A stretch of 64,000 bases of DNA, taken from the NCBI RefSeq assembly GCF_900143075.1, contig NZ_FRCY01000014.1, positions 1 through 64,000 on the forward strand, given 5' to 3'. The translations under genes were made by a program, and so were the position numbers. Position 1 is the stretch's first letter, and every line of letters starts with the position of its first letter. A model generated the notes under the pieces. That model searched no databases. It was not told the origin of the DNA and saw only the letters and a list, made by a program, of their open reading frames with translations. Shown in pieces: positions 18,044 through 27,647 of the stretch. Source of the stretch: Cyclobacterium lianum (GTDB lineage: Bacteria > Bacteroidota > Bacteroidia > Cytophagales > Cyclobacteriaceae).

Positions 18044-19321
18044 TTAACCGTCTGATTTTCTTTCGGAAGCAACTATCCAGCCGATCGCAAATTTGGCCAG
18101 CATGCCATGGACCAGGACCGATAGGATGATGGTGGCCACCACCAGAGCAAGTAATCGGCGACCGTCCGGAAAGTCCTCCTGATACAAAGCAAAAAATAGA
18201 TAAAACAGCGAACCTATACCACGTATACCAAAAAAAGAAATCACCCATTTTTCTTTAAATGACAGGTTTTGATGGCCGATCCCGAGCATTCCGGAAATTG
18301 GGCGGATTAAAAATACAAATAGTAGTGCAACCCAAAAAAGATCTATATCCATATCCGACGGAAAAAAATGGACCAGATAATAGCCCAGCCCGACAAATAA
18401 TACCATGATAAAGATCCGCTCCAGTTCTTCAGAAAGATCATGAACATAGTTTACAAACCGATGGGTACTTTCCTGCTGACGGAAAAAGCAGGCGGCTACA
18501 AAAACGGAAATGAAACCATATCCCTCCACCAATTCTGCCAGTCCATATGGAATAAGCGTAAGACTGATCGCCAGGATCCCACTGGCCGGCGATTGAGAAA
18601 TCCGGGCTTTGGTAAAGGAATAGGTAAATATCAGCCAGGCCATCAATTTACCCGCCAATACGCCCACAAGGAAGCCGACAACAATCCTGTATACTACATC
18701 CATCAGCAACCAATCCATTAGCCACTTTCCGGGAGCAATGCCAGCCAGTACAACGGCAAGAGCCAGGTGGGTGAACGGAAAAGCCAGACCATCATTCAAC
18801 CCGGCTTCAGTAGTGAGCGCCAATCTGGTTTCAGAATGGTCCTTGCTCCCCGGCGGACCGGTCTGTATGTCTGCTGCCAGCACCGGATCAGTGGGAGCCA
18901 GGACTGCCGCTGCCAGTATTGCTGCAGCAGGGAGAAATCCAAGGAAATAGTGGGCCAGAAGGGCTATTGCCAGCATGGACACAGGCATGGTAATCAACAA
19001 TAGCCATTTGGATAGATTCCACGTTTCCTTCGCAAACGGCCGGTTTATTTTTAATCCTACACCTGTAAGCGAAATAATAACGCCTAACTCCGTCAGTCTT
19101 TTGGGCCAATACGGCGAGTCAGCCCAGTGATGAACGGGTAGATCAAAGGGCAACGAAAACAATGCTACTCCCAATATCAGGAAAATTATTGGTGCCGTAA
19201 TCAACCGTTTGTCAAGGATTTTTGGCAACAAACTGGCGATCAGAACAAAAAATCCAAAAACAGCCAGGTAGACAAAATATTCGTCCGCATTGAAAAAAAA
19301 TGCATGTTTTCCCTCCAGCAT
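18044..19321 (-). CDS. CPA1-type Na+(K+)/H+ antiporter
   Basis: A 425-residue integral inner-membrane protein with about 12 hydrophobic segments. It contains the family motifs LAPTDPVLAAD (residues ~140-150), TEAGLNDGLAFPFTHLAL (the ND pair of the ion-binding core) and SFFGIRGIGSLFYLFFAL near the end. The length is normal for short NhaP-type transporters without the C-terminal regulatory domain. It exchanges a monovalent cation for protons and so serves pH and sodium homeostasis. It stands alone: ~150 bp from both neighbours, same strand as the sigma factor upstream. Confidence 0.9.
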   Translation of the reverse strand: MLEGKHAFFFNADEYFVYLAVFGFFVLIASLLPKILDKRLITAPIIFLILGVALFSLPFDLPVHHWADSPYWPKRLTELGVIISLTGVGLKINRPFAKETWNLSKWLLLITMPVSMLAIALLAHYFLGFLPAAAILAAAVLAPTDPVLAADIQTGPPGSKDHSETRLALTTEAGLNDGLAFPFTHLALAVVLAGIAPGKWLMDWLLMDVVYRIVVGFLVGVLAGKLMAWLIFTYSFTKARISQSPASGILAISLTLIPYGLAELVEGYGFISVFVAACFFRQQESTHRFVNYVHDLSEELERIFIMVLFVGLGYYLVHFFPSDMDIDLFWVALLFVFLIRPISGMLGIGHQNLSFKEKWVISFFGIRGIGSLFYLFFALYQEDFPDGRRLLALVVATIILSVLVHGMLAKFAIGWIVASERKSDG

Positions 19322-19476
19322 AACAGTTTATTACCTATTGCAAAAAAACATAAGGCGAATGACAGATGTTTTTTTACAGCAAGATAACCGAAATAACTGT
19401 TCTTAAAAACTCCGGACATAGTTATCCGAAAAAAAAACCGAAAATACTTGTCGGCAATAAAAACCCCGCTCGCTGT

Positions 19477-20004
19477 TTATTCCATCTCTTTTCTCAGAAT
19501 ATACTTGGCTTTTACCAACTGATTTTTGACGGTATTTTTCGAAATCATCAAAATATCAGCTATCTCGTTGTAGGATTTCTTTTCGAAATAATTCATCTCC
19601 AGAATCTGCCTTCGCTTGGGGGAAAGGTTCTGAATGATGCCCTCCATCCTGGAAAGCTGCTCCTCCTTTACCTTACTGCATTCATCTTCCTGCTGATGGA
19701 TCCTTTCCCAAAATTGCTCCTTTAAACTATTGTTTTTATTTAAAGCCTTCAGGTAATCAAAAATCTCGTTTTTGACGGCAGTAAAAACATAGGAATTGAA
19801 ATTCAATTCAGGCTTAATATTTCTCCTGCGCTTGAGGATCTTCATGAATACTTCATGGTAAATGTTTTCCGCTTCCTGCTCGTCCTTGATAATGGAAACA
19901 CTGAAACGGATCACAGGTATCCTGTAATATTGGTAAATCTTTTCGAAGGCCTTTCGGTCCCCGTTTCGAAAACCATCCAGTAATTTTTTGTCTGGTTGTT
20001 CCAT
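19477..20004 (-). CDS. ECF-type RNA polymerase sigma factor
   Basis: A 175-residue sigma-70 family protein with region 2 at about residues 20-90 (FEKIYQYYRIPVIRFSVSII, then QEAENIYHEVFMKIL) and region 4 helix-turn-helix at about 125-170 (RRQILEMNYFEKKSYNEIAD, then ISKNTVKNQL). It resembles the FecI-like sigma factors that Bacteroidota use for outer-membrane transport genes. No FecR-type anti-sigma gene or TonB receptor adjoins it, so its partner must be elsewhere. Whether it controls the glycan genes here is not shown by the sequence. Confidence 0.9.
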   Translation of the reverse strand: MEQPDKKLLDGFRNGDRKAFEKIYQYYRIPVIRFSVSIIKDEQEAENIYHEVFMKILKRRRNIKPELNFNSYVFTAVKNEIFDYLKALNKNNSLKEQFWERIHQQEDECSKVKEEQLSRMEGIIQNLSPKRRQILEMNYFEKKSYNEIADILMISKNTVKNQLVKAKYILRKEME

Positions 20005-20767
20005 ATCCCAAGTAATTTAGTTAGATTAAAATTATTTTGCCTCCCAAAACATTTTATTTGGAATGGCCCGGCTTAATTTTTTATCAATATCAAGGTTTAA
20101 AATCACTTTTTCTGCGCAAATCACGTATATTAATCTTCATTTTGCGAAATTAGTGGAACTCTTATGGATTGGAAATGAACGATTTAACAAATACATGACA
20201 AAAAAATAACCCAAAGGTTAATAATACCGTGGAAAAAACCGGTTCTTTTTAAAATTGTGTTAATTGTAAAGACTATTCTTGATTTTTGTAAAAAAAACCT
20301 ATTTCACAAAATTCTCTTTGATTCACGAAGATTGATTTTTCAAAGAAAATTTTGCAAATCCATAAAAACCAAAATACTATTTCTAATTATTGCTTTTATT
20401 TTTTAATGATCTCCACAATATTCCTAAGCGGGTCTTTATCTCAAAAAAATAGCAATTTTATACTTTTTTCTGCACCATTGTTTCACGCCCATGATTCCGT
20501 GTACCAGGGGTGCCGGGACCTGTTAACTAAGAAAGGCACCGGATCCGCACCGAAGCTGAAAGCGAAAGTAAATTTTTAAGTATCTTCGATGTGTGCTAAG
20601 CTGCGGCCTGCAAATCGGAATTCTGAAGACTGTTATTTTGAGCGATTCAGAGCGTTTTATGGAATTTTGGTTCGCTTTTTGATCTGAACTGAATAAAACC
20701 AACTATAATATAAAATATACTGAATTCTACTTTTTTGAGTTCATTATACAAAAAACAATTTTCTGCT
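20005..20767. other. 763-bp AT-rich intergenic region
   Basis: Lies between the divergent sigma factor gene and the small gene at 20768. The part 20050-20450 is very AT-rich; 20480-20600 is more mixed and includes a short GC-rich stretch. A 75-codon frame at 20352-20579 starts with TTG and looks random. I see no tRNA, riboswitch or intrinsic terminator. It should hold the promoters of both flanking genes. Confidence 0.6.
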
Positions 20768-21130
20768 ATGAAAAATATTCCCGCACAATTGCCCATTATA
20801 CTTCATTACCTGAACCTGAAATCCGGTAATGAACATTTGAAGCAAAGCCTGGAGAAAACATTTGAATGGCTCAACTATAAACTTTCACGTATCGCTGATC
20901 ATGAGCAAATACAGCAGCTCCGCTACAACCCCTCAGATCCAGAAGTTCAGGAACAATGGCGCCAGATTTTGGAGGAAGCGATAGAAGAAGACGATTTGTA
21001 TGCTGAAGAATTGAATGTAATGTTGCATGAAGCTGTAGAATTGATACAGCTTGAGGATCCGGATGGGTACCAGGCTCTTGTGGCCAATCAGCTTGGCCGC
21101 AGGCCGGAAACCGGAAGTCTGGAAAAGTAG
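20768..21130 (+). CDS. Small acidic hypothetical protein
   Basis: From ATG 20768 the protein has 120 residues; the frame is open to 20735, but the longer start is less natural. It is predicted helical and acidic in the middle (EEAIEEDDLYAEELN), with no signal peptide or membrane segment, so it is probably cytoplasmic. I do not recognise the family. It is isolated: a 763-bp noncoding region precedes it and the convergent GH20 gene follows after 140 bp. Gene status rests on length, a plausible helical composition and the absence of a better frame. Confidence 0.55.
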   Translation: MKNIPAQLPIILHYLNLKSGNEHLKQSLEKTFEWLNYKLSRIADHEQIQQLRYNPSDPEVQEQWRQILEEAIEEDDLYAEELNVMLHEAVELIQLEDPDGYQALVANQLGRRPETGSLEK

Positions 21131-21269
21131 GGGCATTGCCATTTAAACTGTCTCTCCTGACTTCCGGATAAAATCCTCTCTGCTTCCCAGTTGCCAATCC
21201 TGAGATTTGCTACAAGGTCCTACATCCTACAATACGAGCTAATGAACCCCGGTCCAAAGGGCTCTCCTA

Positions 21270-23900
21270 TTACTGTGTATTTACGGTAACAGTTCTGCTT
21301 CCTTTTCCCGTTCTGTCAAAGGCCCTTATTTTGACCTCTCCGTCCAGGGGTATTGGCATTTCGTACTTTCTGGAACTGGAACTGGGCTCATTGCCATCTG
21401 TAGTATATCTCAGCTCTAGTCCCGGAAAATTAGCATTGGCGTAAATTTTACCATCTTCCTGTTTTACCCCCGGTGGAGCGATCCGGTAAGCAAATCCTCC
21501 ATTCCAACGGGCAAGTTTGGGATACTCCCTTCCAGCGATGGTAGCTGCAAACCGGTTCCAACCGGATTCAATCCTCGCATCCATCCGGATCAGGTCATCC
21601 TCCTGTTCCCAGTCCCTTTCTCTGGCCCAGGCACTTTCAGCAAAGCCCAGTAGTTTAGGGAAAAGATAATATTCTGCCATTTCGCCTCCTTTTACGGTTT
21701 CCCCCCATAGCTGTGCCTCAATACCAAGGATATTGTCTTTTGCACTGTCATCTATCTCTACCATAGTTCTCGATATTGTCTCCCTGTCCAAGGGTCTGCC
21801 CATACTGGATTTGTAGGTCGTCTTAAACCAGTTAAAGGGCGCAAAAGCCCAGGCATTTTTTGTATTCACAAAGCCTGCCCAGTACAATCCGGGTTCTGCA
21901 GGATCATTGGAATAGGCCAGGTCAAAGTAAAAATTGGATACATTGCAAAGTACTATGTCATAGCCCTGGTTGGCCAACTGGTAGCCCAGATCAGGGTAGT
22001 CAAACATGTTGTTCCATATATAAGGCACCACATTTCGGCCGGCAAATTCAGGATTGGGTTTCAGCTCTCCTTTCTCATCCCGTCTCAAAGCCATTTCTTC
22101 CCACACATGAACTTCAAGGTTGCGCTCTTCCAGCCGCTTCAGCAATTCCCGAAAAAAGAAGGCCTGCAGGTTATCCATTTCACCAATATCCGGCAGGTCC
22201 TCCAGCATCAATGCAGCATTTGGAGATTCTCCCGGCGACTCCTCGAGCAATTCCTCCACCATGGGAGACTGTGTCCAGGAGCCTACCGGCACTTCATCAC
22301 CTCCTGCATGTATTTTTTCCAATTTCAACCCTGCCTCGGCGTACATTGCAGCCAGTTCGTCTACCACTTTTTCGTAAAAATGGTAGGTAGATTCCCGCAC
22401 CACACTGACCACATTGTCTTTATATGCCTGGGCAGAAAGGTACTCCGACTGGTCCTCCGGATCTATGAGACGGTATTCCTCGGCGGCTGCCTCATCGCCG
22501 GCTTCCATGTATTTCTGGTATCTGGCCTCCATAGACTTAATGGCTGCCCGGGCATGACCCGGAAAATTCAATTCCGGTATGATTGTAATGTGCCTCTGCC
22601 TGGCATATCGAAGGATATCGATAAATTCTTCCCGGGTGTAAAAGCCGCTACCATGGCTATTTTCTGCATAAGCCTTAGGTCCTGATCCATAGGCCGGATG
22701 CAAAGCCGGGGCATCCTTTCCACTTACATGCTGACGTTGCCCTCCCACCTCTGTCAATTCCGGCAAGCCTGGAATTTCGAGCCTCCAGCCCTCGTCTTCC
22801 GAAGTATAAAACAGAAAATGATTCAATTTATAATGAGACATCATGTCCAAAGCCTTTTTGATGGTTTCTTTCGATTGAAAATTTCTGGCAACATCTACAT
22901 GCAGGCTTCTAAAACCAAATCGCGGAACATCTTCAATTGAAACAAATGGCAGTGCTACAGGCGGGGAATTGTCCAGATAAACATCCGGCCCCAGGAGTGC
23001 CAGCAGGCTCTGCACGCCATAAAAAACTCCGGCAGCATCACTACCAGTAATAAAAACACCGTCTTTGTTTACCTGCATTTGATAGGCTTCCCTTTCTTTG
23101 CCATTCACCCTTATATCTGCCAGGGAGAGGTAAATATCGGTCTGGGCTTCATTTCCCGTATTGCTATTCAGGCTCAGGCCGGTATGGGTCTTTAATTTGT
23201 CGACCAGGTAAGTGGATTCATTTTCAAGCCCCTCCTCGAAGCCAATAGTCATTCCCTCCTTGATTTCGAACACACCTGCGCCTTTTTCCAGATGGTAGGG
23301 AGATGGAATTACCGGCAGGAGTTCACCCGAAGAAACCGGGCTCATATTCGAATTGACATCGTACTGGCTTTCCGGATTGTAGGCTGCTTCCTCATCCATC
23401 GTACCCCGAAGCAACTGTTCCTCCCTTTCGAATGGGCGTACGGTCCAGTGGCTGACCGGAATCTGCGCCAGCTCCTCCTGGTCTTGTCCGTAAAAAACGA
23501 AATACAAGCCCATTGGAGCATCGCTCTGTTTGATGACACCCTCGACTCCTGTATAGTTGATTTCCACCTGTTCTCCTGAAGCCAGGTAAAATCCTTCCCT
23601 GGGGCTCAACCGGTACCAGTCACCGTTAATATGGGTAATATCTGCTTTCGTGCTGCTCACGATGCGTCGTGGCGACATGTTGAAAAACAAGGCCCAGCCT
23701 TCATCATCCAATGCATCTGATCCCTTGTTCTCAAGAATAAAACGGGCTTCAAATTGTCCTTCTTCAGCGGTAAAATTGCTAACCAGTTCCCATTCCAGAT
23801 ACAGCTCATCAACGGTACTCTGCCAGGAGGTACTTTGTTGACAGCTACATATAAAAATAAAAAGACCCAGAAACAGAAAGTAGTATTTGCTTTTATTCAT
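21270..23900 (-). CDS. GH20 beta-N-acetylhexosaminidase lipoprotein
   Basis: An 876-residue lipoprotein (lipobox FICSC, Cys20). Domains in order: CHB_HEX-type N-terminal putative carbohydrate-binding domain (~30-170), GH20 domain 2 (~200-325), GH20 TIM barrel (~330-760) and a chitobiase C-terminal domain (~800-875). The catalytic pair D535-E536 lies in HAGGDEVP. The order matches bacterial chitobiase/hexosaminidases. It removes terminal beta-GlcNAc or GalNAc from glycans; the lipid anchor suggests a periplasmic or surface position. It is divergent from the membrane acyltransferase at 23979, with a shared 78-bp promoter region. Confidence 0.95.
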   Translation of the reverse strand: MNKSKYYFLFLGLFIFICSCQQSTSWQSTVDELYLEWELVSNFTAEEGQFEARFILENKGSDALDDEGWALFFNMSPRRIVSSTKADITHINGDWYRLSPREGFYLASGEQVEINYTGVEGVIKQSDAPMGLYFVFYGQDQEELAQIPVSHWTVRPFEREEQLLRGTMDEEAAYNPESQYDVNSNMSPVSSGELLPVIPSPYHLEKGAGVFEIKEGMTIGFEEGLENESTYLVDKLKTHTGLSLNSNTGNEAQTDIYLSLADIRVNGKEREAYQMQVNKDGVFITGSDAAGVFYGVQSLLALLGPDVYLDNSPPVALPFVSIEDVPRFGFRSLHVDVARNFQSKETIKKALDMMSHYKLNHFLFYTSEDEGWRLEIPGLPELTEVGGQRQHVSGKDAPALHPAYGSGPKAYAENSHGSGFYTREEFIDILRYARQRHITIIPELNFPGHARAAIKSMEARYQKYMEAGDEAAAEEYRLIDPEDQSEYLSAQAYKDNVVSVVRESTYHFYEKVVDELAAMYAEAGLKLEKIHAGGDEVPVGSWTQSPMVEELLEESPGESPNAALMLEDLPDIGEMDNLQAFFFRELLKRLEERNLEVHVWEEMALRRDEKGELKPNPEFAGRNVVPYIWNNMFDYPDLGYQLANQGYDIVLCNVSNFYFDLAYSNDPAEPGLYWAGFVNTKNAWAFAPFNWFKTTYKSSMGRPLDRETISRTMVEIDDSAKDNILGIEAQLWGETVKGGEMAEYYLFPKLLGFAESAWARERDWEQEDDLIRMDARIESGWNRFAATIAGREYPKLARWNGGFAYRIAPPGVKQEDGKIYANANFPGLELRYTTDGNEPSSSSRKYEMPIPLDGEVKIRAFDRTGKGSRTVTVNTQ

Positions 23901-23978
23901 AATTCAAAAGATTTAAATAGCCTTATTATTACCCAATCTGGTATTAAATTGACTATCAAAAACACATAATTTTATTCT

Positions 23979-25076
23979 ATGACGCCCACCACTACCCGAT
24001 TGATCTCGCTGGATGCTTTAAGGGGTTTTACTATCGCTGCAATGATTCTGGTCAATTATCCAGGTTCCTGGAACCATGTTTTTCCGCCCTTATTGCATGC
24101 ATCGTGGAATGGCCTCACCATGACAGATTTTATCTATCCATTTTTCCTTTTTATTGTAGGAGTTTCCGTCGCCTTTGCCTACACCAAAAGACTACAGGGC
24201 GGGTTCCCCAAAGAGGAAATGTATAAAAAAATCCTGGTCCGGTCCCTAAAAATCTTCCTTGTTGGTGTTTTTTTAAATCTTATCCCTGACTTTAATTTTT
24301 CAGAAATGCGTATTACCGGTGTGTTGCAGCGCATTGCTATCGTATTCCTGGTTTGTGCCTTCCTGTTCTTACATACCGACTGGAAAAAGCAGGTGTACCT
24401 GGCAGGGGGGATCCTGCTCTCCTACTGGCTTGCCATGACGCTGATACCCACACCTGATGAAGGAAAGGTCATGCTGGAACCGGGTAGAAACCTGGCAGCA
24501 TGGATAGACCGTATCCTGCTTCCTGGCAGGATGTGGGAAGGAAACTGGGATCCCGAAGGCTTGTTCAGTACGCTTCCGGCAATTGTTACCGGGATCCTGG
24601 GCTTGCTGGCAGGTAAAATCCTGCTTGCCGATAACAACCAACAGCTCAAAGCCAATTACCTGATGGCCTTAGGCGTGCCCCTGGTATTGCTCGGCCTGCT
24701 TTGGGCCCAGGTCTTTCCCATCAACAAGCATCTCTGGACCAGCTCATTTACGCTGGTGACCGGTGGTACTGCCTTCATTGCACTTGGAGCCTGCTATTTC
24801 CTGGTGGATGTATTGGGAAAGCAAAAAGGAACCCGAGCGGGGATAATTTTTGGCGCCAATGCCATTACGGTATATGTACTTGCCGATATACTTTCCTTGC
24901 TATTTTACCGGGCTGAATTTGCCGGAACTTCATTGAACATGCACTTTCTGAATGGGCTTACCAGCAGCGGACTGCCCGCAAAGTTGGCCAGCCTGCTGTA
25001 CGCCTTACTATTTGTCGGTATCAATTTTATTCCTGCCTATCTGTTGTATAAAAGAAAAATCTTTATCAAACTTTAA
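23979..25076 (+). CDS. HGSNAT-like membrane acyltransferase (DUF5009/heparan glucosaminide N-acetyltransferase type)
   Basis: A 365-residue integral membrane protein with about ten hydrophobic segments. The N-terminus (TTRLISLDALRGFTIAAMIL, then NYPGSWNHVFPPLLHASWNG) is the signature of this family, and the His in LLHASWNG is the likely acetyl-accepting residue. The human counterpart transfers acetyl from cytosolic acetyl-CoA to the amino group of terminal glucosamine. In Bacteroidota such genes often sit in glycan-utilisation loci, and here the neighbour is GH20. The stop is four nucleotides before the ATG of 25081, so the two form an operon. Confidence 0.9.
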   Translation: MTPTTTRLISLDALRGFTIAAMILVNYPGSWNHVFPPLLHASWNGLTMTDFIYPFFLFIVGVSVAFAYTKRLQGGFPKEEMYKKILVRSLKIFLVGVFLNLIPDFNFSEMRITGVLQRIAIVFLVCAFLFLHTDWKKQVYLAGGILLSYWLAMTLIPTPDEGKVMLEPGRNLAAWIDRILLPGRMWEGNWDPEGLFSTLPAIVTGILGLLAGKILLADNNQQLKANYLMALGVPLVLLGLLWAQVFPINKHLWTSSFTLVTGGTAFIALGACYFLVDVLGKQKGTRAGIIFGANAITVYVLADILSLLFYRAEFAGTSLNMHFLNGLTSSGLPAKLASLLYALLFVGINFIPAYLLYKRKIFIKL

Positions 25077-25080
25077 AGCC

Positions 25081-26940
25081 ATGTACAAATTTGCAGCATC
25101 CCTGGCCCTACTTGTTGCCTTCTATGGCTCCTTTTCAATCCCACTATTGGCACAAACAGGTAGTCAGCATGAGCCTGTCCGATACATAGGCGGCAATAGC
25201 ATAGATCCTGACCGACACGAGGGACGATTGCGCTATGCAGTAGGCGTGGAAAGCCGGCAAACCCTGCGGGTAAACAGGTCCCATCCGGAATACGCTGACG
25301 GTTACGGCTGGACATACAACCATGCCTCCAACCTGGCATACTGGGAAGGCAAATTTTACCAGCAATACCTGAGCAATCCAGTGGATGAACATATTGCGCC
25401 GGGCCAGACCCTGCTGGTCAGTTCTGAGGACGGCAGGGAATGGTCAAAACCAGAAGTGATATTCCCGCCATACCCGGCACCTGAAGGCACAAAAATACCT
25501 GAGGGTTACGATGGGTACATGATGCACCAGCGAATGGGTTTTTATACCAGCAAAAACGGCAAATTGCTTACTTTGGCTTTTTACGGGCATACTGAGGATC
25601 CTTTCGAAGAAGGTGGAATTGGCCGCGTGGTCAGAGAGATCAGGAAAGACGGCAGCCTTGGTCCTATTTATTTTATCCGATACAGTAGCCATACCGATTG
25701 GAATGCGCACAATACCGCTTTCTCCTTTTACCAATCCTCTCCCGATGCCGCATTCATCGAGGCCTGCGATGAATTGCTGGCCAATACCCTGGTGACCCTT
25801 CAGTGGAGGGACGAAGACAATGGAATGGACGGATTTTATAATGGAGAAAGAGGCGGTTCAGCTTTCTCCTATTTTACCAGGAAAGACGGAAAAATTGTCG
25901 GATTGTGGAAACGGTCCAGGGCTGCCCTGTCAGATGATGAGGGAAAGAATTTTACTCCCGCCGTGAAAGTACCTACCCTTACCATGGCTGGCGGCAAAGT
26001 TTGGGGCCAGAAGACCTCAGATGGCCGCTTCGCCATGGTATATAATCCTATAGATATTGACGAATACAGATACCCATTAATTGTCATCAGCTCGGATGAT
26101 GGGATCATTTTTGATGATATGGTACTGGTACAGGGAGAAGTGCCTCCACGGAGGTATTATGGTAGATGGAAAGATTTTGGTCCCTGCTATGTGCGGGGAA
26201 TTGTCCCGGGAAATGGATTGCCACCCGGTGACGCCATGTGGCTTACCTACAGTATGAACAAAGAAGACATGTGGGTAAGCCGTGTACCCACGCCGATTCG
26301 CCATGTGGTTAGCGGACCTGTAAACGATGATTTTGACCAACTAAAACCATCCGGTGTTGTACCCGAATGGAACATTTATGCCCCATTGTGGGCACCGGTA
26401 AACCTGGTGAATGACCCTGTACGCCCCGGACTGGCACTCGAGCTGAAGGATGAGGATCCATACGATTATGCCCGGGCCATAAGGATTTTTGAAACCGAAG
26501 AGGAAGTCCAGGTAGAATGGGCTGTAATGGTCTCTCCTGATAATGAGGGATTGCTGGAAATGGACGTGGTGGACCAATTTGGCAACCGGCCCATCCGAAT
26601 AAAAATCAGCCCCGAATGTCAATTCACCTATATGGACGGGCATATTGAAAAAGAAATGGGAAGCCTGCAAGCCGGCCAATGGCAGAAAATCAGGCTTGAA
26701 ATTGATGCCCGGCCTTTTGGCTCCTATAATCTGTACCTGAATGAAAAACCGGTCGCAGAAAATATAGCCCTGACCGAGGCCGTTAAATCTGTGGAAAGGC
26801 TTTCCTTTCGAACTGGTCCTTACCGAAACCTGCCTGGCAGAAAAACACCCAATGAGGACCCTGTCCCACCATTACCCGGTGCAGATGAAAAGGAAGCGTT
26901 GGGATTGTTTTATATCGACGATGTAAAAGTTTCAAAATAA
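25081..26940 (+). CDS. Secreted sialidase-fold protein with C-terminal LamG-like domain
   Basis: A 619-residue exported protein; ATG 25081 starts a clear signal peptide (MYKFAASLALLVAFYGSFSI, cleaved after LLAQ). Residues ~40-430 have BNR-like blades: LLVSSEDGREWSKP, RAALSDDEGKNFTPA, VISSDDGIIFDDM. Around residue 80 is GYGWTYNHASNLAYWEGKF. Residues ~440-619 are a beta-sandwich of LamG/concanavalin type (WAVMVSPDNEGLLEMDVVDQ and on). It may be an exo-glycosidase or polysaccharide lyase with a propeller fold; I cannot name the substrate. It is co-transcribed with the acyltransferase upstream. Confidence 0.8.
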   Translation: MYKFAASLALLVAFYGSFSIPLLAQTGSQHEPVRYIGGNSIDPDRHEGRLRYAVGVESRQTLRVNRSHPEYADGYGWTYNHASNLAYWEGKFYQQYLSNPVDEHIAPGQTLLVSSEDGREWSKPEVIFPPYPAPEGTKIPEGYDGYMMHQRMGFYTSKNGKLLTLAFYGHTEDPFEEGGIGRVVREIRKDGSLGPIYFIRYSSHTDWNAHNTAFSFYQSSPDAAFIEACDELLANTLVTLQWRDEDNGMDGFYNGERGGSAFSYFTRKDGKIVGLWKRSRAALSDDEGKNFTPAVKVPTLTMAGGKVWGQKTSDGRFAMVYNPIDIDEYRYPLIVISSDDGIIFDDMVLVQGEVPPRRYYGRWKDFGPCYVRGIVPGNGLPPGDAMWLTYSMNKEDMWVSRVPTPIRHVVSGPVNDDFDQLKPSGVVPEWNIYAPLWAPVNLVNDPVRPGLALELKDEDPYDYARAIRIFETEEEVQVEWAVMVSPDNEGLLEMDVVDQFGNRPIRIKISPECQFTYMDGHIEKEMGSLQAGQWQKIRLEIDARPFGSYNLYLNEKPVAENIALTEAVKSVERLSFRTGPYRNLPGRKTPNEDPVPPLPGADEKEALGLFYIDDVKVSK

Positions 26941-26944
26941 CCCT

Positions 26945-26967
26945 CCCTGCAATAGATTCAGGGTTTT
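26945..26967 (+). terminator. Weak hairpin plus T-run between convergent genes
   Basis: CCCTG and CAGGG pair around a 9-nt loop and are followed by TTTT. The 5-bp stem is short, and the site overlaps the last codons of the convergent gene at 26958, so the call is tentative. Confidence 0.3.
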
Positions 26968-27647
26968 AAGGGAAAGAATTGCAAGGTTTTTACCATTTTA
27001 TTCCGCTGATACCAATCGTTATATACAAATTCCACCTGATCAAACACCTGCTCTCCAAAAAAGTGATCTTTATATTTGTCCAGCAGAGCTAAAATTCTTT
27101 CAGGTCGATTTACCTCCTGCTGAAACCTGACCACGGTGCTGTGCGCCGTGATCAGGGTATACCTTTTATCCAGTGATTGTTCCAATCGGGAACTCGAAAA
27201 AGCCGCTCTCAGATTATTCCGGCAGTGTTCCAGTTCACCGTTAATAGGAAAACCGCATATCAGCAGACAGGAGGGCGAAGCCATGACCCCCTGAAACCTG
27301 ATCGGTATCTTCCTGACAGGATCCAGGGCCCGCCGGATCAGTGAAATGTAGCGGGGCAGATCGAGGGACTCGGTGCTGAACCCGGGGTAACAGGAAATTA
27401 TTGGCATAACGGTCACATGGATATCGGTGGGAGGATAGTAATATTGATCCGGATCTATAGTTTTTACCGCCGCAATAAATCTACCAATATTTGTGGTTAC
27501 TTCTTCATCAGGCCGTAACAATAGCGTTAAACCCCTTCTGCTATCCATCGAATCCTTCAGGGCGGAGTCGTAACTAAACCCTTCCCGGGCAATTTGCCTG
27601 AGGGCTTCCTCATGCAATTGGCTGTAGTGTGCCTGTAATACCGTCAA
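26958..27647 (-). CDS. 2H phosphoesterase (2'-5' RNA ligase-like)
   Basis: A 229-residue cytoplasmic protein with the two His-x-Thr/Ser motifs of the 2H superfamily: IHVTVMPI (residues ~77-84) and AHSTVVRF (~168-175). These enzymes hydrolyse or ligate 2',5' or cyclic phosphodiester bonds in RNA or small nucleotides. The start is taken as TTG 27647, overlapping the stop of the upstream gene by four bases, which indicates translational coupling; the next in-frame ATG would remove 33 residues before the conserved core. The substrate is unknown. The partner gene (27644-28702) is of unknown function. Confidence 0.8.
   Translation of the reverse strand: MTVLQAHYSQLHEEALRQIAREGFSYDSALKDSMDSRRGLTLLLRPDEEVTTNIGRFIAAVKTIDPDQYYYPPTDIHVTVMPIISCYPGFSTESLDLPRYISLIRRALDPVRKIPIRFQGVMASPSCLLICGFPINGELEHCRNNLRAAFSSSRLEQSLDKRYTLITAHSTVVRFQQEVNRPERILALLDKYKDHFFGEQVFDQVEFVYNDWYQRNKMVKTLQFFPLKP

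Noticed and set aside
20352-20579. 75-codon plus-strand gene in the sigma-factor upstream region
   Set aside because: TTG start, low-complexity AT-rich composition and no recognisable feature.
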